From assembly GCF_018223345.1 (NCBI RefSeq), contig NZ_CP073587.1, positions 3,659,001 to 3,723,000 of the forward strand: a stretch of 64,000 bases of DNA. The letters are read 5' to 3'. A program made the position numbers and the translations under genes. Positions 8,111 through 17,039 of this stretch are shown here, piece after piece. Position 1 is the first letter of the stretch. Each line of letters begins with the position of its first letter. Under the pieces are notes generated by a model. The model made no database searches. It was not told where the DNA came from and saw only the letters and a program-made list of their open reading frames with translations. This DNA is from Shewanella yunxiaonensis (GTDB lineage Bacteria; Pseudomonadota; Gammaproteobacteria; Enterobacterales; Shewanellaceae).

Positions 8111-10966
8111 TCAAGCTTTGACGATCTGGCACAGGGACGCTTTGGTCTCCTGCATCTGGGTCACAGGGTCATAACCGTAGGTCAGCGCAGTGTTGGCAGA
8201 TTCGCCCAGCACATACGGTGCAGTACCTTCCGGATAGTTCGCTTCCAGACTTTCACCATGCATGACACCGGCAAAATGGTATGGCATCCAGGTAACCCCC
8301 TGTTTAACACGCGGAGTCACCATGGCCTGTACCAGCACACGGCCGCCTTCAGCGCCTTCCAGCCATACTTTGTCACCGTTGCGAATGCTACGATCAGCAG
8401 CGTCAGCAGGGTTAATTTCCACGTACATCTGCTGTTGCAGTTCAGCCAACCATGGGTTACCACGGGATTCTTCACCACCACCTTCGTATTCCACCAAACG
8501 ACCAGAAGTCAGTGCCAGTGGGTATTTGCCAGTCATATCCTGTTGCTGGATTGACTTGTACAGTGTGGGTAGGCGATGTACCTGCATGTCGTCATAAGTT
8601 GGGTATTTTGCAACCAGATCACGACGTGGTGTGTACAGCGGTTCGCGGTGTACTGGCACTTGGTCAGGGAAGGTCCACACAATACAACGGGCCTTCGCGT
8701 TACCAAATGGGATACAACCATGTTTCATCGCCACACGCTGGATACCGCCAGACAAGTCAGTCTTCCAGTTTTTGCCTTCGGCTTCGGCTTTTTCTTCAGC
8801 AGTCAGATCATCCCACCAGCCAAGTTGCTTCAGCAGCTTGTCGGAGAATTCAGGGTAACCATCCTGAATTTCTGAACCCAAGGAGTAAGAACCTTCGGCC
8901 AGAATGTTGTGGCCCTGGTATTCCACGCCGTAACGGGCACGGAAGTTACCACCACCCTGCAACACATGTTTGCTTGTGTTGTACAGAATTTGCGTACCAG
9001 GATGTTTCTGCTCTGGTGCGCCCCAACATGGCCAAGGCAAACCGTAAGTTTCGCCTTTGCATGGGCCGCCTTCGGCTTCAAGGGTCTTAGTGCTGAAAGT
9101 GCCCCAGTTCTGGGTGTGCGCTTTGATACGCTCTGGGCTTTGGCCACTCATACCAATGGTCCACATGCCGCGGTTAATTTCGCGGGTCACGTCTTCCACT
9201 AATGGAATGCCTTTCTCATCCAGTTGCATACGCTTGGTGTACTCTTTGTCAAAGCCTAATTTCTTAGACAACAGGTACATGATTTCCAAGTCATTTTTGG
9301 ATTCAAACAGCGGTTCAATGACCTGTTCACGCCATTGTATTGAACGGCCTGAGTTAGACAGCGAACCACGAGATTCAAATTGGGTACAAGCTGGTAACAG
9401 GTAAACACCGTTTTTACGGCGGTGCATAACACCGGCCATGGTTGGTGTTGGGTCAACGACGACGATGGTATCCATCTTGTCTAATGCATCACGCACATCA
9501 CGTTGACGAGTTTCAGTGTTGACGGATTGTCCCCAGAAAAATGCCATACGGATGTTGTCGCGTTGTGCCAGTTTAGCTTTGCCTTCCAGCACACCATCAT
9601 GCCAACGAGAACATGGGATCCCCGGAGTATTCATGGGGACGCGATCAAGGTATTCACCGTTATCGAAGCGGCCTTTAACCCAGTCGAAATCCAGATCCCA
9701 TACGTGAGACCAGTGTTTCCAGGCGCCGGTAGTCAGACCATAGTAACCCGGTAACGTATCGAACAGCAGACCAAGGTCAGTCGCACCCTGTACGTTATCG
9801 TGGCCACGGAAAATGTTAGTACCGCCGCCCTGTTTACCCATGTTACCGAGTGCTAACTGCAGGATGCAGTATGCGCGGGTGTTGGCGTTACCGATGTGGT
9901 GTTGAGTCCCCCCCATACACCAGACCACAGTACCTGGACGGTTATCAGCAAACAGTTTGGCTGTTTTATACAGCGAGTCTTCGCTGATACCACAGATGTT
10001 AGCCACTTCAGCAGGTGGGAACTTCTTGGCTTCTTTACGGATTTCATCCATGGCGAATACGCGCTGTTCGATGAAGGTTTTATCTTCCCAGCCGTTTTCA
10101 AAAATGTGCCACAACATGCCGTAGATGAATGGAATATCAGTACCTGGACGAATATTCACATGCAGATCTGCGTGTGCTGCAGTACGAGAGAAACGAGGAT
10201 CAATCACGATGATCTTGGCGTTGTTACGTTCTTTCGCCAGCAGAATATGTTGCATTGCCACAGGATGTGCTTCAGCCGGGTTTGAACCGATGAAGAAAAT
10301 CGCTTTGGTATTCTGGATGTCGTTGAATGAGTTGGTTTGCGCACCGTAACCCCAAGTGTTAGCAACACCGGCTACAGTGGTAGAGTGACAAATACGGGCT
10401 GAATGATCGACGTTGTTAGTCCCCCACATGGCCGCAAATTTACGGTACATGTAGCAGCCTTCGTTAGAGAACTTGGCGCTCCCCATGAAATACAAAGAAT
10501 CTGGACCTGACTCGTTGCGGATCTTCAGCATCTGGTCGCCGACTTCTTCAATGGCGGTTTCCCAAGAGATACGTTTCCACTTGCCGTCTACCAGCTTCAT
10601 TGGATATTTAACGCGTTTTTCCCCATGACCGTGCTCACGCAGTGCTGCACCTTTAGCGCAGTGGCCGCCTTGGTTAAATGGGTGATCGAATGCGGGTTCC
10701 TGACCAGTCCATACACCGTTTTGTACTTCAGCGTATAAACCACAACCTACGGCGCAAGCGCTACAGATGGTGCGTTTTACTTCAATAGGCGCATCATGTG
10801 GAACTTCTTTGGCTTCTGCGCGGCGCATCATGCCGGTACCAAGGAATGACGCAGCTGCAATACCGCCGGTGGCGATACCAGCGCTTTTCATAAACTGACG
10901 ACGACTAATCCCCAGTGTTGGTGTGTCGGCCTTAGCGGCGACGGTGGAAGTGCGAGTTAACTTCAT
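8111..10966 (-). CDS. fdhA: formate dehydrogenase catalytic subunit (Mo/W-bisPGD), copy 1
   Basis: 951 aa molybdopterin oxidoreductase that oxidises formate to CO2 in the periplasm. A twin-arginine signal (SRRQFMK, Arg22-Arg23) precedes the [4Fe-4S] ligands C68, C71, C75 and C103 (CSACAVGC...GGHC). The active-site metal ligand is Cys193 followed by His194 (ARICHS), so this is a cysteine enzyme, not a selenoprotein. Downstream are the usual bis-MGD-binding domains (GSNPAEAHP, GGTQHHIGN, WGQSVNTETR). The metal (Mo or W) cannot be read from sequence; a Tup-type transporter lies 30 kb away. ATG start has CAGGAGAAA upstream. Full length and about four-fifths identical by eye to copy 2. Confidence 0.95.
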   Translation of the reverse strand: MKLTRTSTVAAKADTPTLGISRRQFMKSAGIATGGIAAASFLGTGMMRRAEAKEVPHDAPIEVKRTICSACAVGCGLYAEVQNGVWTGQEPAFDHPFNQGGHCAKGAALREHGHGEKRVKYPMKLVDGKWKRISWETAIEEVGDQMLKIRNESGPDSLYFMGSAKFSNEGCYMYRKFAAMWGTNNVDHSARICHSTTVAGVANTWGYGAQTNSFNDIQNTKAIFFIGSNPAEAHPVAMQHILLAKERNNAKIIVIDPRFSRTAAHADLHVNIRPGTDIPFIYGMLWHIFENGWEDKTFIEQRVFAMDEIRKEAKKFPPAEVANICGISEDSLYKTAKLFADNRPGTVVWCMGGTQHHIGNANTRAYCILQLALGNMGKQGGGTNIFRGHDNVQGATDLGLLFDTLPGYYGLTTGAWKHWSHVWDLDFDWVKGRFDNGEYLDRVPMNTPGIPCSRWHDGVLEGKAKLAQRDNIRMAFFWGQSVNTETRQRDVRDALDKMDTIVVVDPTPTMAGVMHRRKNGVYLLPACTQFESRGSLSNSGRSIQWREQVIEPLFESKNDLEIMYLLSKKLGFDKEYTKRMQLDEKGIPLVEDVTREINRGMWTIGMSGQSPERIKAHTQNWGTFSTKTLEAEGGPCKGETYGLPWPCWGAPEQKHPGTQILYNTSKHVLQGGGNFRARYGVEYQGHNILAEGSYSLGSEIQDGYPEFSDKLLKQLGWWDDLTAEEKAEAEGKNWKTDLSGGIQRVAMKHGCIPFGNAKARCIVWTFPDQVPVHREPLYTPRRDLVAKYPTYDDMQVHRLPTLYKSIQQQDMTGKYPLALTSGRLVEYEGGGEESRGNPWLAELQQQMYVEINPADAADRSIRNGDKVWLEGAEGGRVLVQAMVTPRVKQGVTWMPYHFAGVMHGESLEANYPEGTAPYVLGESANTALTYGYDPVTQMQETKASLCQIVKA

Positions 10967-10984
10967 CGCTTAATTTCTCCTGGG

Positions 10985-11182
10985 TTAACGCAGGCTATTG
11001 TAATAATTACGGATATGCGCTGTTTCACGATAGCCATCCTGATGGGTGGTAGCGTTATCAGTGCTTTCATTTGCCTGTGCCACAGAGACCTGGGAGGCAG
11101 CAACGGCTACGCCGGCAGCTGTGCCTATGGTCAGGGCTTTCAGCAGGGATCTGCGTTGCAGATCGGGCTTCTGCTCTTTCAC
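10985..11182 (-). CDS. fdhX: FdhX, formate dehydrogenase-region Tat-signal protein, copy 1
   Basis: Very short protein, 65 aa from the GTG I chose at 11182, because AGGAGTAACAAA precedes it and the start then matches copy 2 (MKKQ...). An ATG eight codons further upstream is possible. It is almost all twin-arginine signal (QRRSLLKALTIGTAAG) plus a conserved tail DGYRETAHIRNYYNSLR. This is the formate dehydrogenase-region Tat target family. Role unknown; its constant place just before fdhA suggests help in FdhA export, maturation or assembly. First gene of operon 1. Confidence 0.8.
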   Translation of the reverse strand: MKEQKPDLQRRSLLKALTIGTAAGVAVAASQVSVAQANESTDNATTHQDGYRETAHIRNYYNSLR

Positions 11183-11264
11183 TTTGTTACTCCTGGGTTG
11201 GTTCATCCATGCGAGATACGAGGGAAATGCGGCATTTGAGAATTAACGAATCATTCACAAAGCC

Positions 11265-11281
11265 GACCAAATTTGACCAAA
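11265..11281 (-). promoter_or_regulatory. paired direct repeat upstream of fdhX copy 1
   Basis: On the minus strand TTTGGTC occurs twice with a period of exactly 10 bases (one DNA turn), 83-99 bases before the fdhX start, next to a 16-base ATTCAAT/ATTGAAT palindrome. Spacing suggests cooperative binding of a regulator on one helix face. The protein is unknown. Confidence 0.4.
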
Positions 11282-11369
11282 ATTCAATCAATTGAATAGG
11301 GGATTATCATTAGGCTCGGGGAATATAAGAGAACAAAGAAATACAGATATTGATCTGGCGCAGTATTGC

Positions 11370-11394
11370 TGTGACCGTGGCGCTTAGGGTCACA
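11370..11394. promoter_or_regulatory. inverted repeat TGTGACC-N11-GGTCACA
   Basis: Perfect 7-base arms at 11370-11376 and 11388-11394. The 11-base gap is too long for a CRP site, although the arms resemble CRP half-sites. It lies about 190-210 bases before fdhX copy 1 and may be an operator or a remnant. Confidence 0.35.
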
Positions 11395-11503
11395 AAAAGC
11401 GTTAACTACATCATGTTTTGTGCAGATTTAAATCCTTACATTTTTAAGGGATTACGCCTGCAATTTGTTAATCAGTTGTAGCTTAACTACAGCCCAGCAG
11501 ATG

Positions 11504-11535
11504 AAAAAAAACACCCCGGCAAGCCGGGGTGTTTT
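11504..11535 (-). terminator. terminator of the second fdhXABC operon
   Basis: Thirteen-base perfect arms AAAACACCCCGGC / GCCGGGGTGTTTT (11508-11520 with 11523-11535) with a two-base spacer; T-rich on both exits, so it could work in both directions. It begins 16 bases past the stop of fdhC copy 2. Confidence 0.9.
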
Positions 11536-11551
11536 ATATAGCAAATTGCAA

Positions 11552-12565
11552 TTATTCGCGATATTTCAGCGTGCCATTAGCTTTGATTTCGTCATACCAC
11601 AGGTTGTGGTGCTGCATAGCCCAGTTTTCATCACAATAACCAGAAACCATACATTCCATACCACCCTCACTGAGGACAGTAGCCATCCAGATATGCACGA
11701 TGGTGAAGGCAATGATCAGGATTGCGCTGATACCGTGAACCAGCAACGCTGCCATAGAGGCTTCACGTGGCAGATCCAAGCCAGGCAACACCATCATTAC
11801 CCCGGAAATGGCGATGAACAACCCGAAGATTGCCAGCGTCCAGAACCAGGCTTTTTCACCGGCGTTAGCAAAACCGGAATCGGCATGCTTGCCCTTGAGC
11901 GGGCCGACGTTGAAATAACCACCAACGGTCAGGAACCACTTGAAATCGTAGCCCTTGAGCATTTGATGTGGCATCCATTTCACCACCAATATCGCCCAAC
12001 AGACGATAAAGAATGGTCCCACCCAATCATGGATAGTTTTAGAGCCGTAGATCAGTGATGCCCAGATACCGCTTCCTTCCCCAACCATTGGCTGCAACAC
12101 ATGCTTACCCAGCATAATATTGAGACCAGTGAAAATCAGGGTCAGACAGCTAATTGCCACACACCAGTGGAGAATGAGATCCGCTTTACTCCAGCGAAAT
12201 ACCATCTTGCCGGAAAAGCCATCATTCAACCGCGCTGGACCGTTCACAAAGTAAAACAGCAGAAACGCACCAAATACGCCAACAACAGCAAAACCCATTA
12301 CGGGTGTCACGTATTTATTGCGGATCTCCCGACCCTGCTCCCCGGTCACATTAATCAACACGCCCCGCTCCACCCCTTTGGCAGTGGTGGTTCCGGTATC
12401 ACCGGCTCGCACCGCACGCCAAAGATCGGCTTCGCTGGTTTGCGCAGTTGCCTGCTGCTGACTGGACTGTTCATCGGCGGCAAAAGCTGTCGCTGACAGC
12501 CCCATACCACAGACCAACAACATCAGAGCGAACAGGCTACGCAGTGATTTGATTACCATAGTCAC
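11552..12565 (-). CDS. fdhC: formate dehydrogenase cytochrome b subunit, copy 2
   Basis: 337 aa paralogue of the subunit at 6438-7454. It has a signal peptide (ending TAFA), a hydrophilic periplasmic stretch with a longer insertion than copy 1, and four membrane helices with heme-ligand histidines (LILHWCVAISC, IHDWVGPFF, IVHIWMA). It should link FdhB copy 2 to the quinone pool. It ends operon 2, 37 bases after fdhB, and is followed by a very strong terminator. The N-terminal region diverges most between the two copies, while the C-terminus (HHNLWYDEIKANG) is nearly the same. Confidence 0.9.
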   Translation of the reverse strand: MTMVIKSLRSLFALMLLVCGMGLSATAFAADEQSSQQQATAQTSEADLWRAVRAGDTGTTTAKGVERGVLINVTGEQGREIRNKYVTPVMGFAVVGVFGAFLLFYFVNGPARLNDGFSGKMVFRWSKADLILHWCVAISCLTLIFTGLNIMLGKHVLQPMVGEGSGIWASLIYGSKTIHDWVGPFFIVCWAILVVKWMPHQMLKGYDFKWFLTVGGYFNVGPLKGKHADSGFANAGEKAWFWTLAIFGLFIAISGVMMVLPGLDLPREASMAALLVHGISAILIIAFTIVHIWMATVLSEGGMECMVSGYCDENWAMQHHNLWYDEIKANGTLKYRE

Positions 12566-12602
12566 TCCTCGCCAGGACGGATTTCTCCGTCCCGGTTCAC
12601 TC

Positions 12603-13202
12603 TTAGTTGATCACACCAGTCTTGGGGTTATATCCCCAGATCACATCAGGGCTGGCGCCACGGCGGGCCATACGCTCACGGTAGATACCGGAAACCACTT
12701 GGGCATCACCGGCGAGCAACGCTTTGGTTGAACAAAGCTCGGCACACATAGGCAACTTGCCTTCTGCAATACGGTTGGCACCGTACAATTTGTGTTCACG
12801 CTCGGAGAAGTTCTCTTCCGGACCGCCCGCACAGAAAGTACATTTGTCCATTTTGCCGCGACTGCCAAATGCGGTCTTTTTCGGGAACTGAGGCGCCCCG
12901 AAAGGACAAGCATAGAAGCAGTAGCCGCAACCGATACAGGTGTTTTTGTTATGCAGTACAATGCCTTCCTCGGTACGGTAGAAACAGTCTGCCGGGCAAA
13001 CTGCCATACAAGGCGCATCGGTACAGTGCATACAAGCAACTGAGATGGAGGCTTCGCCGGGCTGACCATCATTGATGGTTACCACGCGGCGACGCTGGAT
13101 ACCCCACTCGAGAGCGGAGTCGTTTTCGTTTTTACAGGCTGTGACGCAACCGTTACACTCGATGCAGCGCTTGGTGTCACATAAGAATTTCATGACTGCC
13201 AT
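12603..13202 (-). CDS. fdhB: formate dehydrogenase iron-sulfur subunit, copy 2
   Basis: 199 aa, with the same four cysteine groups as copy 1 (CIECNGCVTAC, CMHCTDAPCMAVC, CIGCGYCFYACP, CTFC/CAELC), so four [4Fe-4S] clusters. The two copies are nearly identical for the first 150 residues; this one has a C-terminal tail of about 15 residues (ending NPKTGVIN) that copy 1 lacks. Start MAVMKFLC has GAGGAGATAAG upstream. Lies 27 bases after fdhA copy 2. Confidence 0.9.
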   Translation of the reverse strand: MAVMKFLCDTKRCIECNGCVTACKNENDSALEWGIQRRRVVTINDGQPGEASISVACMHCTDAPCMAVCPADCFYRTEEGIVLHNKNTCIGCGYCFYACPFGAPQFPKKTAFGSRGKMDKCTFCAGGPEENFSEREHKLYGANRIAEGKLPMCAELCSTKALLAGDAQVVSGIYRERMARRGASPDVIWGYNPKTGVIN

Positions 13203-13229
13203 AGTGGCTTATCTCCTCATCAAGTACGG

Positions 13230-16079
13230 TCAGGCTTTGGTGATCTGACACAGGCTGGTTTTGGTTTCCTGCATCTGTGTCACCACGTCGTAGCCGTAAG
13301 TCAATACGGTGTTAGCAGACTCACCCTGAACATAAGGCACTGTGCCTTCAGGATATTTATCTACTAAACTCTTACCTTCGAAGATCCCCGCAAAGTGATA
13401 AGGCATGAAGCACTCACCAGGTTGTACCCTAGGAGTTACCATCACTTTCACTTTGATCTGTGCGCCTTCAGGACTATGTACCCAAACATCGTCTTCACTG
13501 CGCACGCCACGGTCAGCAGCATCACCAGGGTTCATTTCAATGAACATCTCCTGCTGCAATTCAGCCAGCCATGGGTTAGAACGGGTTTCTTCACCGCCGC
13601 CTTCATACTCAACCAGACGACCGGAAGTCAGGATCATTGGGAAATCTTTAGAGAAATCCTTCTCCTGAATTGACTTGTACAAGGTAGGCAGACGCGCCAC
13701 CATGCGGTCTTCATAAGTCGGATATTTCGCTACCAGGTCGCGACGCGGTGTATACAGCGGTTCGCGGTGCAGCGGGATATCATCCGGGAAGTTCCACACG
13801 ATACAACGGGCCTTAGCGTTACCGAATGGGATACAACCATGCTTGATGGCAACACGCTGGATACCACCAGACAGGTCGGTTTTCCAGTTTTTGCCTTCAG
13901 CCGCAGTCTTTTCTTCGGCAGTCAGATCATCCCACCAGCCAAGTTGCTTCAGCATCTTGTCACTGAACTCAGGATAACCATCCTGGATTTCGCTACCTTT
14001 TGAGTAGGTACCTTCAGCCAGGATATTCACACCATCGTGTTCCACCCCATAACGGGCACGGAAGTTACCACCACCGAAGCGGACTTCACGATCGGTACGA
14101 TAGAGGATTTGAGTACCAGGATGTTTCATCTCTGGTGTACCCCAACAAGGCCAAGGCAAACCGTAGGTTTCGCCTTTACATGGGCCACCGGGAGCTTCCA
14201 GTGAATCAAAGTCGAAAGTACCCCAGTTTTTCTGGTGTTCTTTCAGACGTTCTGGACTCTGACCTGTGTAACCGATGGTCCACATACCGCGATTAAATTC
14301 GCGGGTAACATCTTCAACCAACGGCTCGTCATTGTTGACCTGGATGTGTTTACAGAATTCTTTCTCAACACCCCATTTCTTCGCCAGTTTATACATGATG
14401 GTGTGATCAGGCAGCGATTCGAAATGCGGCTCAATCACTTTGTCACGCCACTGCAGTGAACGGTTGGAAGCAGTGACGGAACCGTAGGTCTCAAACTGAG
14501 TACAGGCTGGCAGAATATACACGCCATCCTTACGTTCAGGCATAACAGAGGCCATAGTTGGATGTGGATCAACCACTACCACGGTATCCATCTTGTTCAA
14601 TGCTTCACGCACTTCACGACCACGGGTTTCGGTGTTAACAGACTGACCCCAGAAGAATGCCAGACGGATATTGTCCTTCTGTGCAATCTTGGTTTTGTCT
14701 TCCAGTACACCGTCATGCCAACGTGAACATGGAATACCGGCAGAAGTTTGTGGCTTCTGGCCCAGATATTCACCTTGGTCAAAGCGGCTGGCAACCCAGT
14801 CAGCTGGCAGGTCCCACACGCGGGACCAATGTCCCCAGGCACCAGTGCTCAAGCCGTAATAACCTGGCAAGTTGTCGAACAGCAGACCAAAGTCAGTTGC
14901 ACCCTGCACGTTATCATGACCACGGAAAATGTTGGTACCACCACCGACGATGCCCATGTTACCCAAGGCTAACTGCAGGATACAGTAAGCACGGGTGTTC
15001 GCATTACCGATGTGATGCTGTGTACCACCCATACACCAAACGATGGTGCCAGGCTTGTGTTCAGCCAACATCTTAGCGACGCGGAACATCTGCTCTTTGC
15101 TAACGCCAGCAACATTCTGCACTTCTTCAGGGGTGTACTTGGCGGCTTCTGCACGGATACGTTCCATACCGTAAACACGTGATTTAATGAAGTCTTTATC
15201 TTCCCAGCCATTCTCGAAGATGTGATACAGCAGACCATAGATGAAAGGAATGTCGGTGCCGGGACGGATATGCACGTACTCATCAGACTTAGCTGCAGTA
15301 CGGGTGAAACGTGGATCAACCACAATAACTTTAGCGCCGCGCTCTTTCCCTTCCAATACGTGCTGCATAGCAACCGGGTGAGCTTCACTTGGGTTTGAAC
15401 CAACGAACAGGATCAGCTTGGAGTGATGCATGTCGTTGAAAGAGTTGGTTTGCGCACCGTAACCCCAGGTGTTGGCCACACCGGCTACAGTGGTAGAGTG
15501 ACAAATACGGGCTGAGTGGTCGACGTTGTTAGTGCCCCACATAGCCGCCAGTTTGCGGTACAGATAAGACTGCTCGTTAGAGAACTTAGCGCTACCCATG
15601 AAATATACGGAATCTGGACCGGATTCTTCACGGATTTTCAGCATCTGGTCACCAATCTCGTTGATGGCCTGTTCCCAGCTCAAACGTTTCCACTTACCGC
15701 CTTCCAGCTTCATTGGATATTTGTTGCGCTTGTCGCCATGAGCCACTTCACGCAATGAAGCCCCTTTCGCACAGTGACCGCCACGGTTGAATGGATGGTC
15801 AAATGCGGGCTCTTGGCCAGTCCACACGCCATTCTGTACTTCGGCATAAAGACCACAACCTACAGCACAGTGGGAGCAGATGGTACGTTTAACTTCAGTA
15901 GGTGCATCATGAGGCACTTCAGTTGCCTCAGCCCTGCGCATCATTCCAGCCCCAAGCATGGACGCAGCGGCAATACCACCAGTGGCTAAGCCCGCAGACT
16001 TAAGAAACTGACGGCGATTCAGGCCCAACGATGGCTTTTCAGCCACAGGTACCTGTTCGGATGTACGGTTTAATCGCAT
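13230..16079 (-). CDS. fdhA: formate dehydrogenase catalytic subunit (Mo/W-bisPGD), copy 2
   Basis: 949 aa, collinear with copy 1. Tat signal NRRQFLK (Arg22-Arg23), cluster ligands C68, C71, C75 and C103, and active-site Cys193-His194 (ARICHS) are all kept, so both copies should be active cysteine-type formate dehydrogenases. One of the few changes near the cluster is CSHC here against CSAC in copy 1. I start at 16079 (MRLNRTS), since the AGGAG ribosome site overlaps the alternative GTG three codons upstream. The copies probably differ in expression or metal preference rather than in reaction. Confidence 0.95.
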   Translation of the reverse strand: MRLNRTSEQVPVAEKPSLGLNRRQFLKSAGLATGGIAAASMLGAGMMRRAEATEVPHDAPTEVKRTICSHCAVGCGLYAEVQNGVWTGQEPAFDHPFNRGGHCAKGASLREVAHGDKRNKYPMKLEGGKWKRLSWEQAINEIGDQMLKIREESGPDSVYFMGSAKFSNEQSYLYRKLAAMWGTNNVDHSARICHSTTVAGVANTWGYGAQTNSFNDMHHSKLILFVGSNPSEAHPVAMQHVLEGKERGAKVIVVDPRFTRTAAKSDEYVHIRPGTDIPFIYGLLYHIFENGWEDKDFIKSRVYGMERIRAEAAKYTPEEVQNVAGVSKEQMFRVAKMLAEHKPGTIVWCMGGTQHHIGNANTRAYCILQLALGNMGIVGGGTNIFRGHDNVQGATDFGLLFDNLPGYYGLSTGAWGHWSRVWDLPADWVASRFDQGEYLGQKPQTSAGIPCSRWHDGVLEDKTKIAQKDNIRLAFFWGQSVNTETRGREVREALNKMDTVVVVDPHPTMASVMPERKDGVYILPACTQFETYGSVTASNRSLQWRDKVIEPHFESLPDHTIMYKLAKKWGVEKEFCKHIQVNNDEPLVEDVTREFNRGMWTIGYTGQSPERLKEHQKNWGTFDFDSLEAPGGPCKGETYGLPWPCWGTPEMKHPGTQILYRTDREVRFGGGNFRARYGVEHDGVNILAEGTYSKGSEIQDGYPEFSDKMLKQLGWWDDLTAEEKTAAEGKNWKTDLSGGIQRVAIKHGCIPFGNAKARCIVWNFPDDIPLHREPLYTPRRDLVAKYPTYEDRMVARLPTLYKSIQEKDFSKDFPMILTSGRLVEYEGGGEETRSNPWLAELQQEMFIEMNPGDAADRGVRSEDDVWVHSPEGAQIKVKVMVTPRVQPGECFMPYHFAGIFEGKSLVDKYPEGTVPYVQGESANTVLTYGYDVVTQMQETKTSLCQITKA

Positions 16080-16097
16080 CTCACACACTCCTTTTTA

Positions 16098-16298
16098 TCA
16101 TTTACTACGCAAAGTGTCGTAATAACTGCGGATATGCTCGGTTTCACGGTACCCGTCTTGCGGCTTTGGCTCAGTTGAAGCCTCTGGCGCAGCTGCCATT
16201 GCTTGACCACTCACAGTGGCTACAGCTCCGGCGGCACTGCCGATAGCTAATGCTTTCAGCAGTTGACGGCGACTCATATCGGAAGCTTGCTTCTTCAT
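16098..16298 (-). CDS. fdhX: FdhX, formate dehydrogenase-region Tat-signal protein, copy 2
   Basis: 66 aa with start at 16298 (MKKQASDM), chosen for its AAGGAGACGCT ribosome site; an in-frame start 16 codons upstream lacks one. Tat motif SRRQLLKALAIG is followed by an Ala-rich h-region and the conserved tail DGYRETEHIRSYYDTLRSK. Same family and position as copy 1. It opens operon 2, but the TorD-like gene ends only 74 bases upstream, so transcription may run in from there. Confidence 0.8.
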   Translation of the reverse strand: MKKQASDMSRRQLLKALAIGSAAGAVATVSGQAMAAAPEASTEPKPQDGYRETEHIRSYYDTLRSK

Positions 16299-16321
16299 AG
16301 CGTCTCCTTGTTTTAATGTAA

Positions 16322-16339
16322 GTGGGAGCGAACTCCCAC
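16322..16339 (-). promoter_or_regulatory. intercistronic hairpin between torD-like gene and fdhX copy 2
   Basis: Perfect 7-base arms GTGGGAG / CTCCCAC with a four-base loop, without a T-run. It lies between the chaperone gene and fdhX and could be an RNA-processing or stability element that sets different levels of accessory and structural genes. Confidence 0.4.
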
Positions 16340-16372
16340 ATCGCATGATCTGTTAGATCACAGACCTGTCAA

Positions 16373-17029
16373 TCAAGCCATTTCACTGGCTTTAGGCTGG
16401 ATCTGAACGTCTGAGGTATCGACCACAGGGGTACTTAACACCAGCCGTTCAAATTCAGCGATTTCGGTTTCAAAAAATGCGCGACCCAATTGCGCAACCA
16501 CGGCATAAAAGGCAGCACTCTGACAACGTGAAAGTGTGTCAAAGAAGCGCACAATCCAACTGCCAATGTGACGGCGGTAAAACCCCAGTTGCTGATGTGA
16601 TGGTGCTTCAAGGATTAACACACTCATCACTTCAAACAGTGCCGCTACGTGGTCTTCCGGCTCTTTTACATCTTCCTGGCGTTCAAACCCCAGTTGCATC
16701 AGGTCTTGACGCAACAATGCCAGCGGTTTATCCATCAGCGAGCCGGTCATAAACCAGCTGCCATAAGGCAGAATTTCACCAGCGCCGACGCCAATAAACA
16801 GGTTGAAATATTCATCCTGTAGTTGTTCTGGTTTGAACTGTGCCGCCGCCAGTTTTAATGCCAGCCAGGCACGGGTCATATCATTGTCTTCGTTGGCATC
16901 CACTTCCAAATTAGCAAGAAACTGCAACAACTCCTGAGTGGGTTCGCGTCTAAGCAACGCCGCCAGCAGCTGATAAATGTCGGCCCTGAGTTGATCGTTT
17001 TCGGATATTTGCTTTGTTGTTTCGGTCAT
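16373..17029 (-). CDS. TorD/DmsD-family molybdoenzyme chaperone
   Basis: 218 aa, all-helical, full length for the TorD/DmsD/NarJ family. The conserved motif EPEDH (E-P-x-D-H) and the nearby LPYGSWFMTG are visible. Such proteins bind Tat signal peptides and apo-molybdoenzymes to hold them until the cofactor is in place. Its position directly before fdhX-fdhA makes FdhA the likely client. It lies 10 bases after the polyferredoxin gene, so the two are surely co-transcribed. Confidence 0.85.
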   Translation of the reverse strand: MTETTKQISENDQLRADIYQLLAALLRREPTQELLQFLANLEVDANEDNDMTRAWLALKLAAAQFKPEQLQDEYFNLFIGVGAGEILPYGSWFMTGSLMDKPLALLRQDLMQLGFERQEDVKEPEDHVAALFEVMSVLILEAPSHQQLGFYRRHIGSWIVRFFDTLSRCQSAAFYAVVAQLGRAFFETEIAEFERLVLSTPVVDTSDVQIQPKASEMA

Positions 17030-17039
17030 AACGGCTCTC

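Larger units (their letters stand above)
11183..11503. other. control region of fdhXABC operon 1
   Basis: About 320 bases between the operon 1 start and the terminator of operon 2. No gene is seen. It carries a paired direct repeat (11265-11281), a palindromic ATTCAAT-CA-ATTGAAT (11282-11297) and an inverted repeat (11370-11394). No convincing FNR box or sigma54 promoter was found here. Confidence 0.5.

Noticed and set aside
8452..9090. 212-codon open frame on the plus strand
   Set aside because: Lies fully inside fdhA copy 1 on the other strand; composition follows the complement of fdhA codons and no domain is visible.
10380..10400. Selenocysteine in FdhA
   Set aside because: The active-site codon is a cysteine codon in both copies (ARICHS), and no in-frame TGA occurs there.
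11370..11394. CRP site before fdhX copy 1
   Set aside because: Half-sites look like TGTGA/TCACA, but the spacing is about nine bases too long.
11465..12058. 197-codon open frame on the plus strand
   Set aside because: Runs through the operon 2 terminator and antisense to fdhC copy 2; no ribosome site or recognisable family.
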